A stretch of DNA of 45,120 nt from the NCBI GenBank assembly GCA_002292375.1, contig DBBV01000016.1, positions 1 through 45,120 of the forward strand, in the 5' to 3' direction. The notes under the pieces were generated by a model, which ran no database searches, had not been told where the DNA came from, and worked only from the letters and a program-made list of their open reading frames with translations. The position numbers and the translations under genes are program-made. The stretch is from Methylococcaceae bacterium UBA975 (GTDB lineage Bacteria > Pseudomonadota > Gammaproteobacteria > Methylococcales > Cycloclasticaceae). Below are positions 16,035 to 24,892 of the stretch, piece by piece (position 1 is the first letter of the stretch; every line of letters starts with the position of its first letter).

Positions 16035-17864
16035 ATGAAAACAAGTTTCGACCTTAAAAGCCCACAGCAAGAAAATCAGCTTTTTTTTTCACGCTCAGTC
16101 GTGTTGGTTATTTTTGCACTGATACTCTTTTTATTGCTCATCTTTCGGCTCACCTATTTACAAATAGAGACACACGAAAAATACGCTGATTTAGCGTTAA
16201 ATAATCGTGTGAAGCTGTCCGTTATCGAGCCTGTTCGAGGGCTTATTCTAGATCGTAACGACCGCGTATTGGCCGAAAACACGCCCAGTTACAGCCTCGA
16301 ATTAATTCCAGAACAAATCAAAGATCTAGACACCACGATCAAACGACTCAGCGCACTATTACCCATAACTAACAATGAAATAGCCCTGTTTGAAAAACTT
16401 CGTAAACAGCAAAAACGCTTTGTTAGTGTTCCATTAAGAAACCGACTAAACGAAACTGAGGTCGCGATCTTTGCCTCACACCGGCATCAGTTTCCTGGCG
16501 TTGAAATTCAAGCACGGCCTTTAAGGCATTATGCTTTCCCAGAATTAACCGCACACGTGGTGGGTTATGTTGGTGCGATTAACGAAGCCGAACTCAAAAC
16601 AATTGACCCCATCAATTACCGAGCCTCACGCGTTATTGGCAAAACAGGGATCGAAAAGTCATACGAACATGAGTTACACGGCAGCGTCGGCTATCAACAA
16701 ACCGAAAATACGGCTCAAGGGCGTGCGATCAAAACTTTGCAGCACGCACCGCCTATCTCTGGCAGTAAACTCAACCTACATATCGACATTGAACTACAAA
16801 AAATTGCTTACGACGCATTGGGGGATTACACCGGAACGGTCAGCGCCATTGACACACGAACCGGCGCCATTGTGGCCCTTGTGAGCAAGCCCGGTTTTAA
16901 CAGCAACCTGTTCGCCCAAGGCATTGACCAGCAATCCTACGACGCATTACAACATTCCACTAAGCGCCCTTTATTTAATCGGGCTATCCGTGGACAGTAC
17001 CCCCCAGGCTCTACCTTAAAACCTTTTTTAGGGTTGGCTGGACTCGATTATGATGTTGTCAAAGCAAAACAGGCTATCTATTGCCCAGGTTTTTACCAAC
17101 TCCCCAATCAAACCCATAAATACCGTGATTGGAAAAAAACCGGTCACGGCATGAGCAACCTACACGACGCCATCGTAGAATCGTGTGACGTGTATTTTTA
17201 TCAATTAGCACACGACCTAAAAATTGACCGCATGCACCAATTTCTCAACCAATTTGGGTTTGGGCAAAAAACAGGCATCGACCTTATCGGCGAAAAAAAT
17301 GGCCTACTACCTTCGCGCGAATGGAAGAAAAAGCATCGCAATCAAAGTTGGTACCCAGGCGAAACCTTGATTGCCGGTATCGGCCAAGGTTTCAATCTAA
17401 CAACCCCACTGCAGTTAACCCAAGCAACAGTTTTACTCGCTAACAAAGGGATTGCTTACACGCCCTCATTGGTGGCCAAAATTGACGACAAAGCAAGGCC
17501 CATGCAAAGCGCAGCTAGCGTGATCTTGAATAATGAGACACACTGGGGCCTTGTTATTCGCGCAATGCAGGACGTTGTTCACGGCCCCAGAGGCACTGCT
17601 CGGGTAATAAAAGAAGGCGCTGCCTTCAAGATCGCGGGCAAAACGGGAACAGCGCAAGTCTTCAGCATTAAGCAAGATGAAAAATATGATGAAAAAAACG
17701 TTTCAGAACATCTTAAAGATCATGCTTTATTTATTGCCTTTGCGCCCGTCGAAACACCACAATTAGCCGTGGTCGTTATTGTTGAAAATGGCGGCCATGG
17801 CGGCTCTGTCGCTGCCCCCATTGCACGGCTTCTTTTCGATCACTACATTCAACCACAGCCATGA
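16035..17864 (+). CDS. mrdA: Penicillin-binding protein 2 (elongasome transpeptidase)
   Basis: Cross-links new peptidoglycan during rod elongation as partner of RodA. One N-terminal membrane anchor (about residues 20-43) is followed by the pedestal domain with N-R-V-K-L-S-V-I-E-P-V-R-G, then the transpeptidase domain. The active-site Ser is in P-P-G-S-T-L-K-P, with S-C-D as the SxN-type motif and G-K-T-G-T-A-Q near residue 536. The 609 residues are typical. It lies 6 bases after mreD and overlaps rodA by four bases (ATGA), so PBP2 and RodA are made as a pair. Confidence 0.97.
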   Translation: MKTSFDLKSPQQENQLFFSRSVVLVIFALILFLLLIFRLTYLQIETHEKYADLALNNRVKLSVIEPVRGLILDRNDRVLAENTPSYSLELIPEQIKDLDTTIKRLSALLPITNNEIALFEKLRKQQKRFVSVPLRNRLNETEVAIFASHRHQFPGVEIQARPLRHYAFPELTAHVVGYVGAINEAELKTIDPINYRASRVIGKTGIEKSYEHELHGSVGYQQTENTAQGRAIKTLQHAPPISGSKLNLHIDIELQKIAYDALGDYTGTVSAIDTRTGAIVALVSKPGFNSNLFAQGIDQQSYDALQHSTKRPLFNRAIRGQYPPGSTLKPFLGLAGLDYDVVKAKQAIYCPGFYQLPNQTHKYRDWKKTGHGMSNLHDAIVESCDVYFYQLAHDLKIDRMHQFLNQFGFGQKTGIDLIGEKNGLLPSREWKKKHRNQSWYPGETLIAGIGQGFNLTTPLQLTQATVLLANKGIAYTPSLVAKIDDKARPMQSAASVILNNETHWGLVIRAMQDVVHGPRGTARVIKEGAAFKIAGKTGTAQVFSIKQDEKYDEKNVSEHLKDHALFIAFAPVETPQLAVVVIVENGGHGGSVAAPIARLLFDHYIQPQP

Positions 17865-18997
17865 ACAGAGTTTATCAAAAAACCCTCGGCACGAGCCCTT
17901 ACCACAGAAGAAAAACCGGCCTGTTACATGACTTGCACCTTGACGCCAGTTTGCTTATTTTATTGCTTTTTTTATCGACATTAGGGGTCATTATTTTAAT
18001 GAGCGCAGGCTATGAAGACCTTGCTTTACAGCAACGCCAAGTAACGCGTCTCGGCGTGGCTTTTTTTGCCATGCTCATAGTCGCGCAAATCCCCCCTAAT
18101 GCGCTGAAGTTATTTACTCCTTGGTTGTTTTTCGCTGGCATATTATTACTCGTTGGGGTTTTATTTATCGGCGATATGGGCAAAGGCGCGCAACGTTGGC
18201 TTGACTTAGGCTTTTTCCGTTTCCAGCCTTCTGAACTTTTAAAGCTGGCCACGCCGATGATGGTCGCTTGGTACTTTGCCGAACGACGCTTACCCCCCCG
18301 ATTCAAACACATTGCCATAGCGACCCTTTTTATTGCCATCCCAAGCGCACTAATTGCTAAACAACCCGATTTAGGCACCGCCATCCTTATCGCTGGTTCG
18401 GGCTTGACCGTGCTCTTTTTAGCCGGTATTTCTTGGCGGCTGATTGCCAGCGTTATTGCTGCTTTTACCGCCTTAGCACCTGCACTTTGGTATGTTATGA
18501 AAGACTATCAAAAACAACGCGTACTCACCTTTCTTAGCCCTGAAGCTGACCCACTCGGCGCTGGCTACCATATTATCCAATCAAAAATTGCTATTGGTTC
18601 CGGCGGCCTGTACGGTAAAGGCTGGATGCACGGCTCACAAGCCCGTTTAGAATTTTTACCCGAAAGTTCTACTGATTTTATTTTTGCAGTTTTTTCTGAA
18701 GAGTTCGGTTTGCTGGGCTGCATCGGTCTTTTATCGATATATTTTTTGATTTTTTTACGCGCCATCTATATCGCTACACAAGCTCAAGACACCTTTTCTA
18801 AATTATTAGCCGGCAGCTTATCGATGACTTTCTTCATTTATTTATTTGTTAACGTCGGCATGGTCACGGGTATTTTACCCGTCGTTGGTGTACCCTTACC
18901 GCTAGTCAGCTATGGCGGCACGTCTATGGTAACGCTATTAATTGGCTTTGGCATTTTGATGTCAATTCATACTCACCGCAAATTACTTTCTTCCTAA
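17861..18997 (+). CDS. rodA: SEDS-family peptidoglycan polymerase RodA
   Basis: Glycosyltransferase that polymerises lipid II in the elongasome, also called mrdB. The 378-residue polytopic protein has about ten membrane segments and the SEDS features W-L-D-L-G-F-F-R-F-Q-P-S-E-L-L-K, K-Q-P-D-L-G-T-A and the C-terminal V-G-V-P-L-P-L-V-S-Y-G-G-T-S signature. The F-L-P-E-S-S-T-D-F-I-F-A-V segment, with the conserved Glu and Asp, is intact. It overlaps mrdA by ATGA and is followed 10 bases later by mltB. Confidence 0.97.
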   Translation: MNRVYQKTLGTSPYHRRKTGLLHDLHLDASLLILLLFLSTLGVIILMSAGYEDLALQQRQVTRLGVAFFAMLIVAQIPPNALKLFTPWLFFAGILLLVGVLFIGDMGKGAQRWLDLGFFRFQPSELLKLATPMMVAWYFAERRLPPRFKHIAIATLFIAIPSALIAKQPDLGTAILIAGSGLTVLFLAGISWRLIASVIAAFTALAPALWYVMKDYQKQRVLTFLSPEADPLGAGYHIIQSKIAIGSGGLYGKGWMHGSQARLEFLPESSTDFIFAVFSEEFGLLGCIGLLSIYFLIFLRAIYIATQAQDTFSKLLAGSLSMTFFIYLFVNVGMVTGILPVVGVPLPLVSYGGTSMVTLLIGFGILMSIHTHRKLLSS

Positions 18998-19007
18998 GGA
19001 TCAGGTT

Positions 19008-20018
19008 ATGCAACATAAAAAACTTACTGTTTTACTCGGCATCATAGGCCTCATCATCGGCTTTACCTCTCTCAATGCTTGCGCTACAAAGCACGTAGAA
19101 GCCACGAATACCTACCATAGTTTTATTGAAAAAATGGTCACCAAACACCAGTTTAATCGTGATGAATTAACTGCCTTATTGAATGACGCTAAACTGCAGC
19201 CCAGCATTATAAAAGCCATGTCGTCTCCTGCCGAGAAGCGCCTGGAATGGCATAGTTATCGCAAAATTTTTCTTAAACCCGACCGCATCAACGGTGGCGT
19301 AAAGTTCTGGCAAGAGCACCGCGATTTATTACAGCAAGCATCAGAAAAATACGGTGTCCCTGCCGAAATCATTATCGCCATTATTGGCGTGGAAACGCGC
19401 TACGGTGGCAATACTGGTTCGTATAAAGTATTAGATGCTTTGATGACGCTCGGCTTCCATTTTCCAAAACGTGCGCAGTTCTTTAAACGCGAACTGGAGC
19501 AGTTTTTACTACTTTGCCGTGAGGAAGGCTTAAACCCCAGAGAACCGAAAGGCTCCTATGCAGGCGCAATGGGCCAAGCGCAATTTATAGCCAGCAGCTA
19601 CCGTGCCTACGCGGTAGATGGCGACGGCGACAATAAACGCGATCTATGGACCAGCCACGCCGATATTATCCATAGTATTGCAAACTATTTTGCACGACAC
19701 GGCTGGTCAAATTCACCGCTTATTACGCAACAAACCGCCGTTTCGGGTGATGCCTATAAAACCTTATTGTCATCGTCTTTAAAGCCGGTAGATAGCTTGC
19801 AAGCCCTTAAAAACAACGGTGTTTCAACACCGCCAGAATTAGCCTTAGACACTACGGTTAAACTGCTTGAACTACAACAAAGCGATCACGTGGAGCATTG
19901 GCTAAGCTTTCATAATTTTTATGTCATTACGCGTTATAATCACAGCCACTTATACGCGATGGCGGTTTACCAGCTTAGCCAAGAAATTAAACACGGTGCT
20001 CAGTTAGCAGCAGACTAA
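19008..20018 (+). CDS. mltB: Lytic murein transglycosylase B
   Basis: Cleaves the MurNAc-GlcNAc bond of peptidoglycan to give anhydromuropeptides. It has a lipoprotein signal peptide (L-N-A-C, Cys25), so it is probably outer-membrane anchored. The catalytic Glu129 lies in I-I-G-V-E-T-R-Y-G-G, and G-A-M-G-Q-A-Q-F-I and the D-G-D-G-D-N-K-R-D-L-W calcium-type loop are family features. The 336 residues are typical. AAGGATCAGG precedes the ATG. Its place between rodA and rlpA is conserved in pseudomonads, linking synthesis with trimming. Confidence 0.95.
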   Translation: MQHKKLTVLLGIIGLIIGFTSLNACATKHVEATNTYHSFIEKMVTKHQFNRDELTALLNDAKLQPSIIKAMSSPAEKRLEWHSYRKIFLKPDRINGGVKFWQEHRDLLQQASEKYGVPAEIIIAIIGVETRYGGNTGSYKVLDALMTLGFHFPKRAQFFKRELEQFLLLCREEGLNPREPKGSYAGAMGQAQFIASSYRAYAVDGDGDNKRDLWTSHADIIHSIANYFARHGWSNSPLITQQTAVSGDAYKTLLSSSLKPVDSLQALKNNGVSTPPELALDTTVKLLELQQSDHVEHWLSFHNFYVITRYNHSHLYAMAVYQLSQEIKHGAQLAAD

Positions 20019-20020
20019 AT

Positions 20021-20875
20021 ATGCGTACAATTTTTATTATCTGTTGTTTGGCCACCTTGCTCACGTCCTGTAGCAGTCAAAAACCGCATCTAAGTGATAG
20101 TGCGCCCGATATTCATCCCCATGGTATCGAAAACACACCGGATGCCATCCCACGTATAGAGCCTAAAAGCCGAGGGGGAAACCCAGCGTCCTACACCGTC
20201 TTTGGTAAACGTTATTACGTAATGGATTCCAGCCACGGCTTTACACAACGCGGTACCGCCTCATGGTATGGCACAAAGTTCCACGGCAATAAGACCTCTA
20301 ACGGTGAAACCTATGATATGTACGCCATGACGGCTGCACATAAAAGTTTACCCTTACCCAGTTATGTTGAAGTAACTAACTTATCTACAGGCAAAAAGAT
20401 CATCGTTAGAGTCAATGATCGCGGCCCCTTCCACGGAGGCCGAATTATAGACCTGTCATACGCTGCCGCCGCTAAATTAGGTACCTTAAAAAAAGGGACT
20501 TCCACCGTTGAAATTCGGGTTGTTTCACCGCCATCGGGTGACTTAACAACGCTGGATAGTCCACCCGATACCTTATTTGTAAAAAAAAATAACGCCCTTC
20601 ATAAGACGCCCGTTTTTACCGAAACACCGCTAACAAAAAAAGGCCATGTTTTCATCCAGGTAGGCGCCTTTAGTTCGCTTGAAAATGCCAGTAAACTCAA
20701 AAAACAACTAGAGTTAGCGCTGAAAAAAATGGTTTCTATTAAAGTTCAGACACGCGCCAACAAAACCTTATTTATAGTTCGTGTAGGTCCCTACCTTGAT
20801 GTTAATAGCGCCCATCCAACGCGAGTTAAACTTAACGAACTAGGATTTACTGACGCCTTATATGCCAAAAATTAA
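20021..20875 (+). CDS. rlpA: RlpA lipoprotein with SPOR domain
   Basis: In Pseudomonas RlpA is a lytic transglycosylase that acts on glycan stripped of stem peptides, recruited to septa by its SPOR domain. The sequence has a lipobox L-T-S-C (Cys17), a double-psi beta-barrel domain at about residues 80-165 (G-T-A-S-W-Y-G, T-A-A-H-K, V-N-D-R-G-P-F) with the conserved His and Asp, a linker, and a C-terminal SPOR domain from about residue 205 (F-I-Q-V-G-A-F). It starts two bases after the mltB stop. The missing stem peptides in its substrate fit with the neighbouring cell-wall genes. Confidence 0.93.
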   Translation: MRTIFIICCLATLLTSCSSQKPHLSDSAPDIHPHGIENTPDAIPRIEPKSRGGNPASYTVFGKRYYVMDSSHGFTQRGTASWYGTKFHGNKTSNGETYDMYAMTAAHKSLPLPSYVEVTNLSTGKKIIVRVNDRGPFHGGRIIDLSYAAAAKLGTLKKGTSTVEIRVVSPPSGDLTTLDSPPDTLFVKKNNALHKTPVFTETPLTKKGHVFIQVGAFSSLENASKLKKQLELALKKMVSIKVQTRANKTLFIVRVGPYLDVNSAHPTRVKLNELGFTDALYAKN

Positions 20876-20918
20876 CAAATTCCCCTCCCTACGGCTAACA
20901 CTATATAAAGACCCCACG

Positions 20919-20927
20919 TGATATAAT
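20919..20927 (+). promoter_or_regulatory. Extended -10 promoter before dacA
   Basis: TGATATAAT is a perfect extended -10 element (TGnTATAAT) 40 bases before the dacA ATG, in the 92-base gap after rlpA. No good -35 box is visible at the right distance, which is usual for extended -10 promoters. It would let dacA be expressed independently of the mre block. Confidence 0.5.
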
Positions 20928-20967
20928 TCTTCTTCTTTTTTCTGACAACCACCAGTCTATTCACACT

Positions 20968-22092
20968 ATGAAACAACTTCTTGTACTGCTAAGTTTAATT
21001 TTTTCGAGTCAACTCGCCGCTTTGCCGATTCCAGCGGCACCTGATCTAGAGGCGAAGAGCTACCATATGATTGATTTTCATAGTGGTGAAGTGTTGGCTT
21101 CAAAAAACGCTGATTTAAAATTAGCACCCGCTAGCATGACAAAAATCATGACGGCATTGATCGTTTTCCGTGAGGTCAATCAAGGTAATTTAAACTTAGA
21201 TGAAAAGGTACGCATCAGCGAAAAAGCGTGGCGCACCCCTGGCTCTAGAATGTTTATTGAGGTCAATAAATTTGTCACCATTGATGAGCTATTACATGGC
21301 ATGCTTGTACAGTCTGGGAATGATGCAACCGTCGCCTTAGCCGAACACATTGCAGGCGACGAAGCGACCTTTTCAAAACTAATGAACCAAGTCGCGCAAC
21401 AATTAGGCATGGCTAACAGTCATTTCACTAACAGTTCAGGCTTGCCTGATGACAAGCATTACAGTAGCGCGAGAGACTTGGCGATATTGACCCACGCGTT
21501 AATTAAAGAATCACCCGCGCTGTATAAAATCAATGCGATTAAAGAGTATACCTATAACGGTATTACCCAGCAAAACAGAAACAAATTACTCTGGCGTGAC
21601 GACAGTGTTGATGGCGTTAAAACTGGTCACACCGAAGATGCTGGTTACTGCTTAGTCTCATCCGCTGTTCGAGATGATATGCGATTAATTTCTGTCGTCA
21701 TGGGCACCGATAGTATCGCGGCCAGAAATAATGTTAACCAAGCCTTACTCAACTATGGCTACCGTTTTTACACCACCCACTTGCTGTATAAGTCACAACA
21801 AACCCTTGCCGACGCTCGCGTATGGAAAGGCGCGCAGCAACAATTGCCGGTAGGCTTAGCTGAGGACCTATACCTTACGGTTCCACGTAACCAATACAAG
21901 CACCTCGATGCAAGCCTTGAACTACTGCCACAACTGATCGCACCAATCAAAAAAAACCAAACCGTTGGCACCGCGATCATTAAATTAAAATCCGACACTG
22001 TAGCCACGCGGCCCCTCGTCGCTTTACAAGACATTGCCGAAGGTTCATTAATGCAGGTGCTTAAAGATAAAGCCCTATTAATGTTTGAATAG
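20968..22092 (+). CDS. dacA: D-alanyl-D-alanine carboxypeptidase (PBP5/6 type)
   Basis: Removes the terminal D-Ala from peptidoglycan pentapeptides in the periplasm. A Sec signal peptide ends near residue 18. The active-site motifs are S56-M-T-K59 (in A-P-A-S-M-T-K), S-G-N near residue 117, and K-T-G in D-G-V-K-T-G-H-T. A C-terminal beta domain and a terminal amphipathic helix-like end follow, as in PBP5/6. The 374 residues are typical. It has its own extended -10 promoter and is followed 14 bases later by a D-amino-acid transaminase gene. Confidence 0.96.
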   Translation: MKQLLVLLSLIFSSQLAALPIPAAPDLEAKSYHMIDFHSGEVLASKNADLKLAPASMTKIMTALIVFREVNQGNLNLDEKVRISEKAWRTPGSRMFIEVNKFVTIDELLHGMLVQSGNDATVALAEHIAGDEATFSKLMNQVAQQLGMANSHFTNSSGLPDDKHYSSARDLAILTHALIKESPALYKINAIKEYTYNGITQQNRNKLLWRDDSVDGVKTGHTEDAGYCLVSSAVRDDMRLISVVMGTDSIAARNNVNQALLNYGYRFYTTHLLYKSQQTLADARVWKGAQQQLPVGLAEDLYLTVPRNQYKHLDASLELLPQLIAPIKKNQTVGTAIIKLKSDTVATRPLVALQDIAEGSLMQVLKDKALLMFE

Positions 22093-22106
22093 AGGAGTAC
22101 GTTTAC

Positions 22107-22973
22107 GTGTCAGCTGAACCTAAGGTTTTTCTTAATGGTGAGTTTGTCGCCTTATCCCAAGCAACCGTATCGGTTTTAGACCGCGGGTTTTTATTTGCCG
22201 ACGGTGTGTACGAGGTTATACCAGTCTATGCAGGCAAACCTTTTCGCCTACAGCAACATTTAGATCGGCTTAACGCGAGTCTAAAAGCGATTCGCATGGC
22301 GCCAGTAATGAGTGATACACAATGGGCTGATGTGTTAACTACCTTACTACAAAGCCACACGCAGTCCGATCAATCGGTGTACATTCAAGTAACCCGAGGC
22401 GCTGGTAGTAACCGAGACCATCAATTACCCGAGCACTATCAAGCAACTACCTTTGCCATGTGCCAATCTATTGTGGCAGACAGTCTTAACTTAATTGCTA
22501 AAGGCATTAATGCAATTACCTTAGATGACATCCGTTGGGATTGGTGCCATATAAAATCGATAGCCCTACTCGGCAATATTTTATTAAAGCAACAAGCCAC
22601 TGATCAGCAGTGTACTGAGGCTATTTTACTACGCGATGGTTTTGCCACCGAAGGCTCAGCCAGTAATTTATTTATCGTCAAAAATGGGCAGTTGATTACG
22701 CCACCTAAGAGTCACTATTTATTACCCGGAATCACCCGCGACTTAGTTTTAGAGCTTGCCACGCAAGAAGGCATACCCTGTATCGAACGCGAAATATCCG
22801 AACAACAATTACTGACCGCTGACGAAATTTGGTTGACCAGCTCAACCAAAGAAATTATGCCGGTTATCGAACTCAATCGACGACCTGTTAGTAACGGGCA
22901 ACCGGGGGCTTTATGGCGCCAGGTCAGCCACAGTTACAGCCAATTTAAAGACCAACTACGACGCCAGAAATGA
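22107..22973 (+). CDS. dat: D-amino-acid transaminase (class IV PLP enzyme)
   Basis: Interconverts D-Ala and D-Glu with their keto acids, providing D-amino acids for peptidoglycan. The fold-type IV signatures are present: L-N-G-E-F-V near the N-terminus, D-R-G-F-L-F-A-D-G-V-Y-E-V, the PLP lysine at about residue 150 in C-H-I-K-S-I-A-L-L, and E-G-S-A-S-N-L-F-I. R-G near residue 96 fits D-amino-acid rather than branched-chain specificity, though 4-amino-4-deoxychorismate lyase is a more distant alternative. The start is GTG with AGAGGAG upstream. It lies between dacA and ybeD, and its stop overlaps ybeD by ATGA. Confidence 0.88.
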   Translation: MSAEPKVFLNGEFVALSQATVSVLDRGFLFADGVYEVIPVYAGKPFRLQQHLDRLNASLKAIRMAPVMSDTQWADVLTTLLQSHTQSDQSVYIQVTRGAGSNRDHQLPEHYQATTFAMCQSIVADSLNLIAKGINAITLDDIRWDWCHIKSIALLGNILLKQQATDQQCTEAILLRDGFATEGSASNLFIVKNGQLITPPKSHYLLPGITRDLVLELATQEGIPCIEREISEQQLLTADEIWLTSSTKEIMPVIELNRRPVSNGQPGALWRQVSHSYSQFKDQLRRQK

Positions 22974-23254
22974 CCGAAAAAAACAACGACGAACAACACA
23001 ATGCCTTAATGGACTACCCCTGTGAGTTCACTATCAAAACCATGGGCTACGCCCATATCGAGTTTGACGCCATTGCGGTTAGTATCATACGACGCCACGT
23101 ACCCGACATTAACGAAGGGGCTGTCAAAACAAAACTTAGCAAAACAAACAAGTACATTTCTGTCAGCATCACCATTACTGCGCAAAATAAACAGCAAATG
23201 GACGCAATATACCAAGACCTGACAGATAACGAGCATGTCTTAATGTCACTGTGA
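22970..23254 (+). CDS. ybeD: YbeD/DUF493 family protein
   Basis: A 94-residue protein of the DUF493 (YbeD) family, a small ferredoxin-like alpha/beta fold with a regulatory-domain look. It has the family's Y-P-C-E-F-T-I-K opening, the V-R/I-R-R-H segment and the S-K-T-N-K-Y-I-S-V-S-I-T-I strand. It overlaps the transaminase gene by ATGA and lipB by GTGA. YbeD is found upstream of lipB in most Gammaproteobacteria and is presumed to influence lipoate metabolism, but its molecular role is not settled. Confidence 0.9.
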   Translation: MTEKNNDEQHNALMDYPCEFTIKTMGYAHIEFDAIAVSIIRRHVPDINEGAVKTKLSKTNKYISVSITITAQNKQQMDAIYQDLTDNEHVLMSL

Positions 23255-23889
23255 AACCCGCGCCTACAGCTCTACCACTTCACATTCGTCAACTGGGTCA
23301 ACAACCGTACGCCACCACTTGGCAGGCGATGAAAACCTTCTGCGAACAACGAACCGTCGATACCGACGATGAAGTCTGGCTAGTTGAACACCCCGCTGTA
23401 TTTACCCAAGGCGTTAGTGGTAAAGCCGAGCACATTCTCAGCCAAAGTAATATCCCAATTATCCAAACAGATCGCGGCGGCCAAGTAACCTATCACGGAC
23501 CCGGCCAACTGGTCATGTACGTACTGTTTGACCTTCGTCGTTTAGGTATCGGCGTGCGCGAACTCGTCGATGTATTAGAGAACATAACCATCGATGGCTT
23601 GAAAAAATACGGTTTGAACGCGGTTGCACGAAAAGACGCCCCGGGCGTGTATATCAACGATGAAAAAATCGCCTCTCTCGGCTTGCGTGTTAAGAAGGGC
23701 TGCAGCTATCACGGCCTTAGCGTTAATGTAGATATGGACCTTAGTCCGTTTAATCACATTAACCCCTGCGGCTACAAAGGATTGAAAATCACCCAATTAT
23801 CCGAACATGGCGTACACTGTTACCCCTTAGATTTTGCTGCTGTGTTACTTCATGAATTAACGATACAGCTCAATTATTCACCACAATAG
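23251..23889 (+). CDS. lipB: Octanoyl-[ACP]:protein octanoyltransferase
   Basis: Transfers octanoate from ACP to lipoyl domains, the first step of endogenous lipoylation. The sequence has the family signature G-G-Q-V-T-Y-H-G-P-G-Q-L, the catalytic Lys in D-E-K-I-A-S-L-G, and the catalytic Cys in I-N-P-C-G. The 212 residues are typical. The start is GTG, overlapping the ybeD stop as GTGA. LipA follows 28 bases later and inserts the sulfur atoms into the octanoyl group. Confidence 0.96.
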   Translation: MKPAPTALPLHIRQLGQQPYATTWQAMKTFCEQRTVDTDDEVWLVEHPAVFTQGVSGKAEHILSQSNIPIIQTDRGGQVTYHGPGQLVMYVLFDLRRLGIGVRELVDVLENITIDGLKKYGLNAVARKDAPGVYINDEKIASLGLRVKKGCSYHGLSVNVDMDLSPFNHINPCGYKGLKITQLSEHGVHCYPLDFAAVLLHELTIQLNYSPQ

Positions 23890-23917
23890 ACCGACTAAAC
23901 CTTTAGCTGAACAACTT

Positions 23918-24892
23918 ATGTCACACGATACTGATACCTTAAAAGCGCCATCACGAGCCACCCCTGAAACGCATCAACGCAGCGAATCCAAGCTTTCGCG
24001 CATCCCAATCAAAGTTGAAAAAAAGGCTGAACCCTTGCGCAAACCGCATTGGATACGCGCCAAGGTACCCAGCGGCCCGCGCGTTAACGCGATTAAAAAA
24101 GCCTTGCGTGATCACGGTTTATATTCTGTTTGCGAAGAAGCCGCCTGCCCCAACCTGGGTGAATGTTTTAATAATGGCACGGCCACCTTCATGATCATGG
24201 GTGATATTTGCACCCGCCGCTGCCCATTTTGCGACGTCGCACACGGTCGGCCTAAGCCCTTAGATAAAGACGAGCCACAAAAACTCGCCGCTACAATCAA
24301 AGACATGAAGTTGCGTTACGTGGTTATTACTTCGGTGGACCGTGACGATCTACGCGACGGTGGCGCTGATCACTTTGCCCAATGTATCCGTGCTGTTCGT
24401 GAACAAAACCCAAGCATTCAAATTGAAGTACTGGTACCCGACTTTAGAGGCCGCTTGGACCTAGCCGTTGAAGTATTAGTGACGACCCCACCCGATGTGT
24501 TTAACCATAACTTGGAAACCATCCCGCGCTTGTATAAAAAGGCCAGACCTGGTTCTGATTACCAGTGGTCACTCAACCTATTAAAGCGTTATAAACAAGC
24601 ACACCCTAACGTCCCCACAAAGTCTGGCATCATGCTTGGACTGGGTGAAACCATGGAAGAAACGCTCGACGTGATGCGTGATTTACGCGCACACGACTGC
24701 AATATGCTAACCCTTGGTCAATACTTGCAACCAAGCCAAGACCATCTAGCGGTAGAGCGCTACGTCACGCCTGAAGAGTTTGATGAATTGGCACGTTTAG
24801 GCAAAGAGATGGGCTTCTCCCACGTCGCCAGTGGTCCAATGGTTCGCTCCTCCTACCACGCCGATCAGCAAGCGTCCGGCGTTATAGCTTAA
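23918..24892 (+). CDS. lipA: Lipoyl synthase
   Basis: Radical-SAM enzyme that inserts two sulfurs into protein-bound octanoate. The auxiliary cluster motif C-E-E-A-A-C-P-N-L-G-E-C and the radical-SAM motif C-T-R-R-C-P-F-C are both intact. The C-terminal Ser ligand is present in M-V-R-S-S-Y-H. The 324 residues are typical, with a basic, low-complexity N-terminal stretch of about 40 residues. The stop overlaps the stop region of the convergent murU gene by 11 bases, leaving no room for a separate terminator. Confidence 0.97.
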   Translation: MSHDTDTLKAPSRATPETHQRSESKLSRIPIKVEKKAEPLRKPHWIRAKVPSGPRVNAIKKALRDHGLYSVCEEAACPNLGECFNNGTATFMIMGDICTRRCPFCDVAHGRPKPLDKDEPQKLAATIKDMKLRYVVITSVDRDDLRDGGADHFAQCIRAVREQNPSIQIEVLVPDFRGRLDLAVEVLVTTPPDVFNHNLETIPRLYKKARPGSDYQWSLNLLKRYKQAHPNVPTKSGIMLGLGETMEETLDVMRDLRAHDCNMLTLGQYLQPSQDHLAVERYVTPEEFDELARLGKEMGFSHVASGPMVRSSYHADQQASGVIA

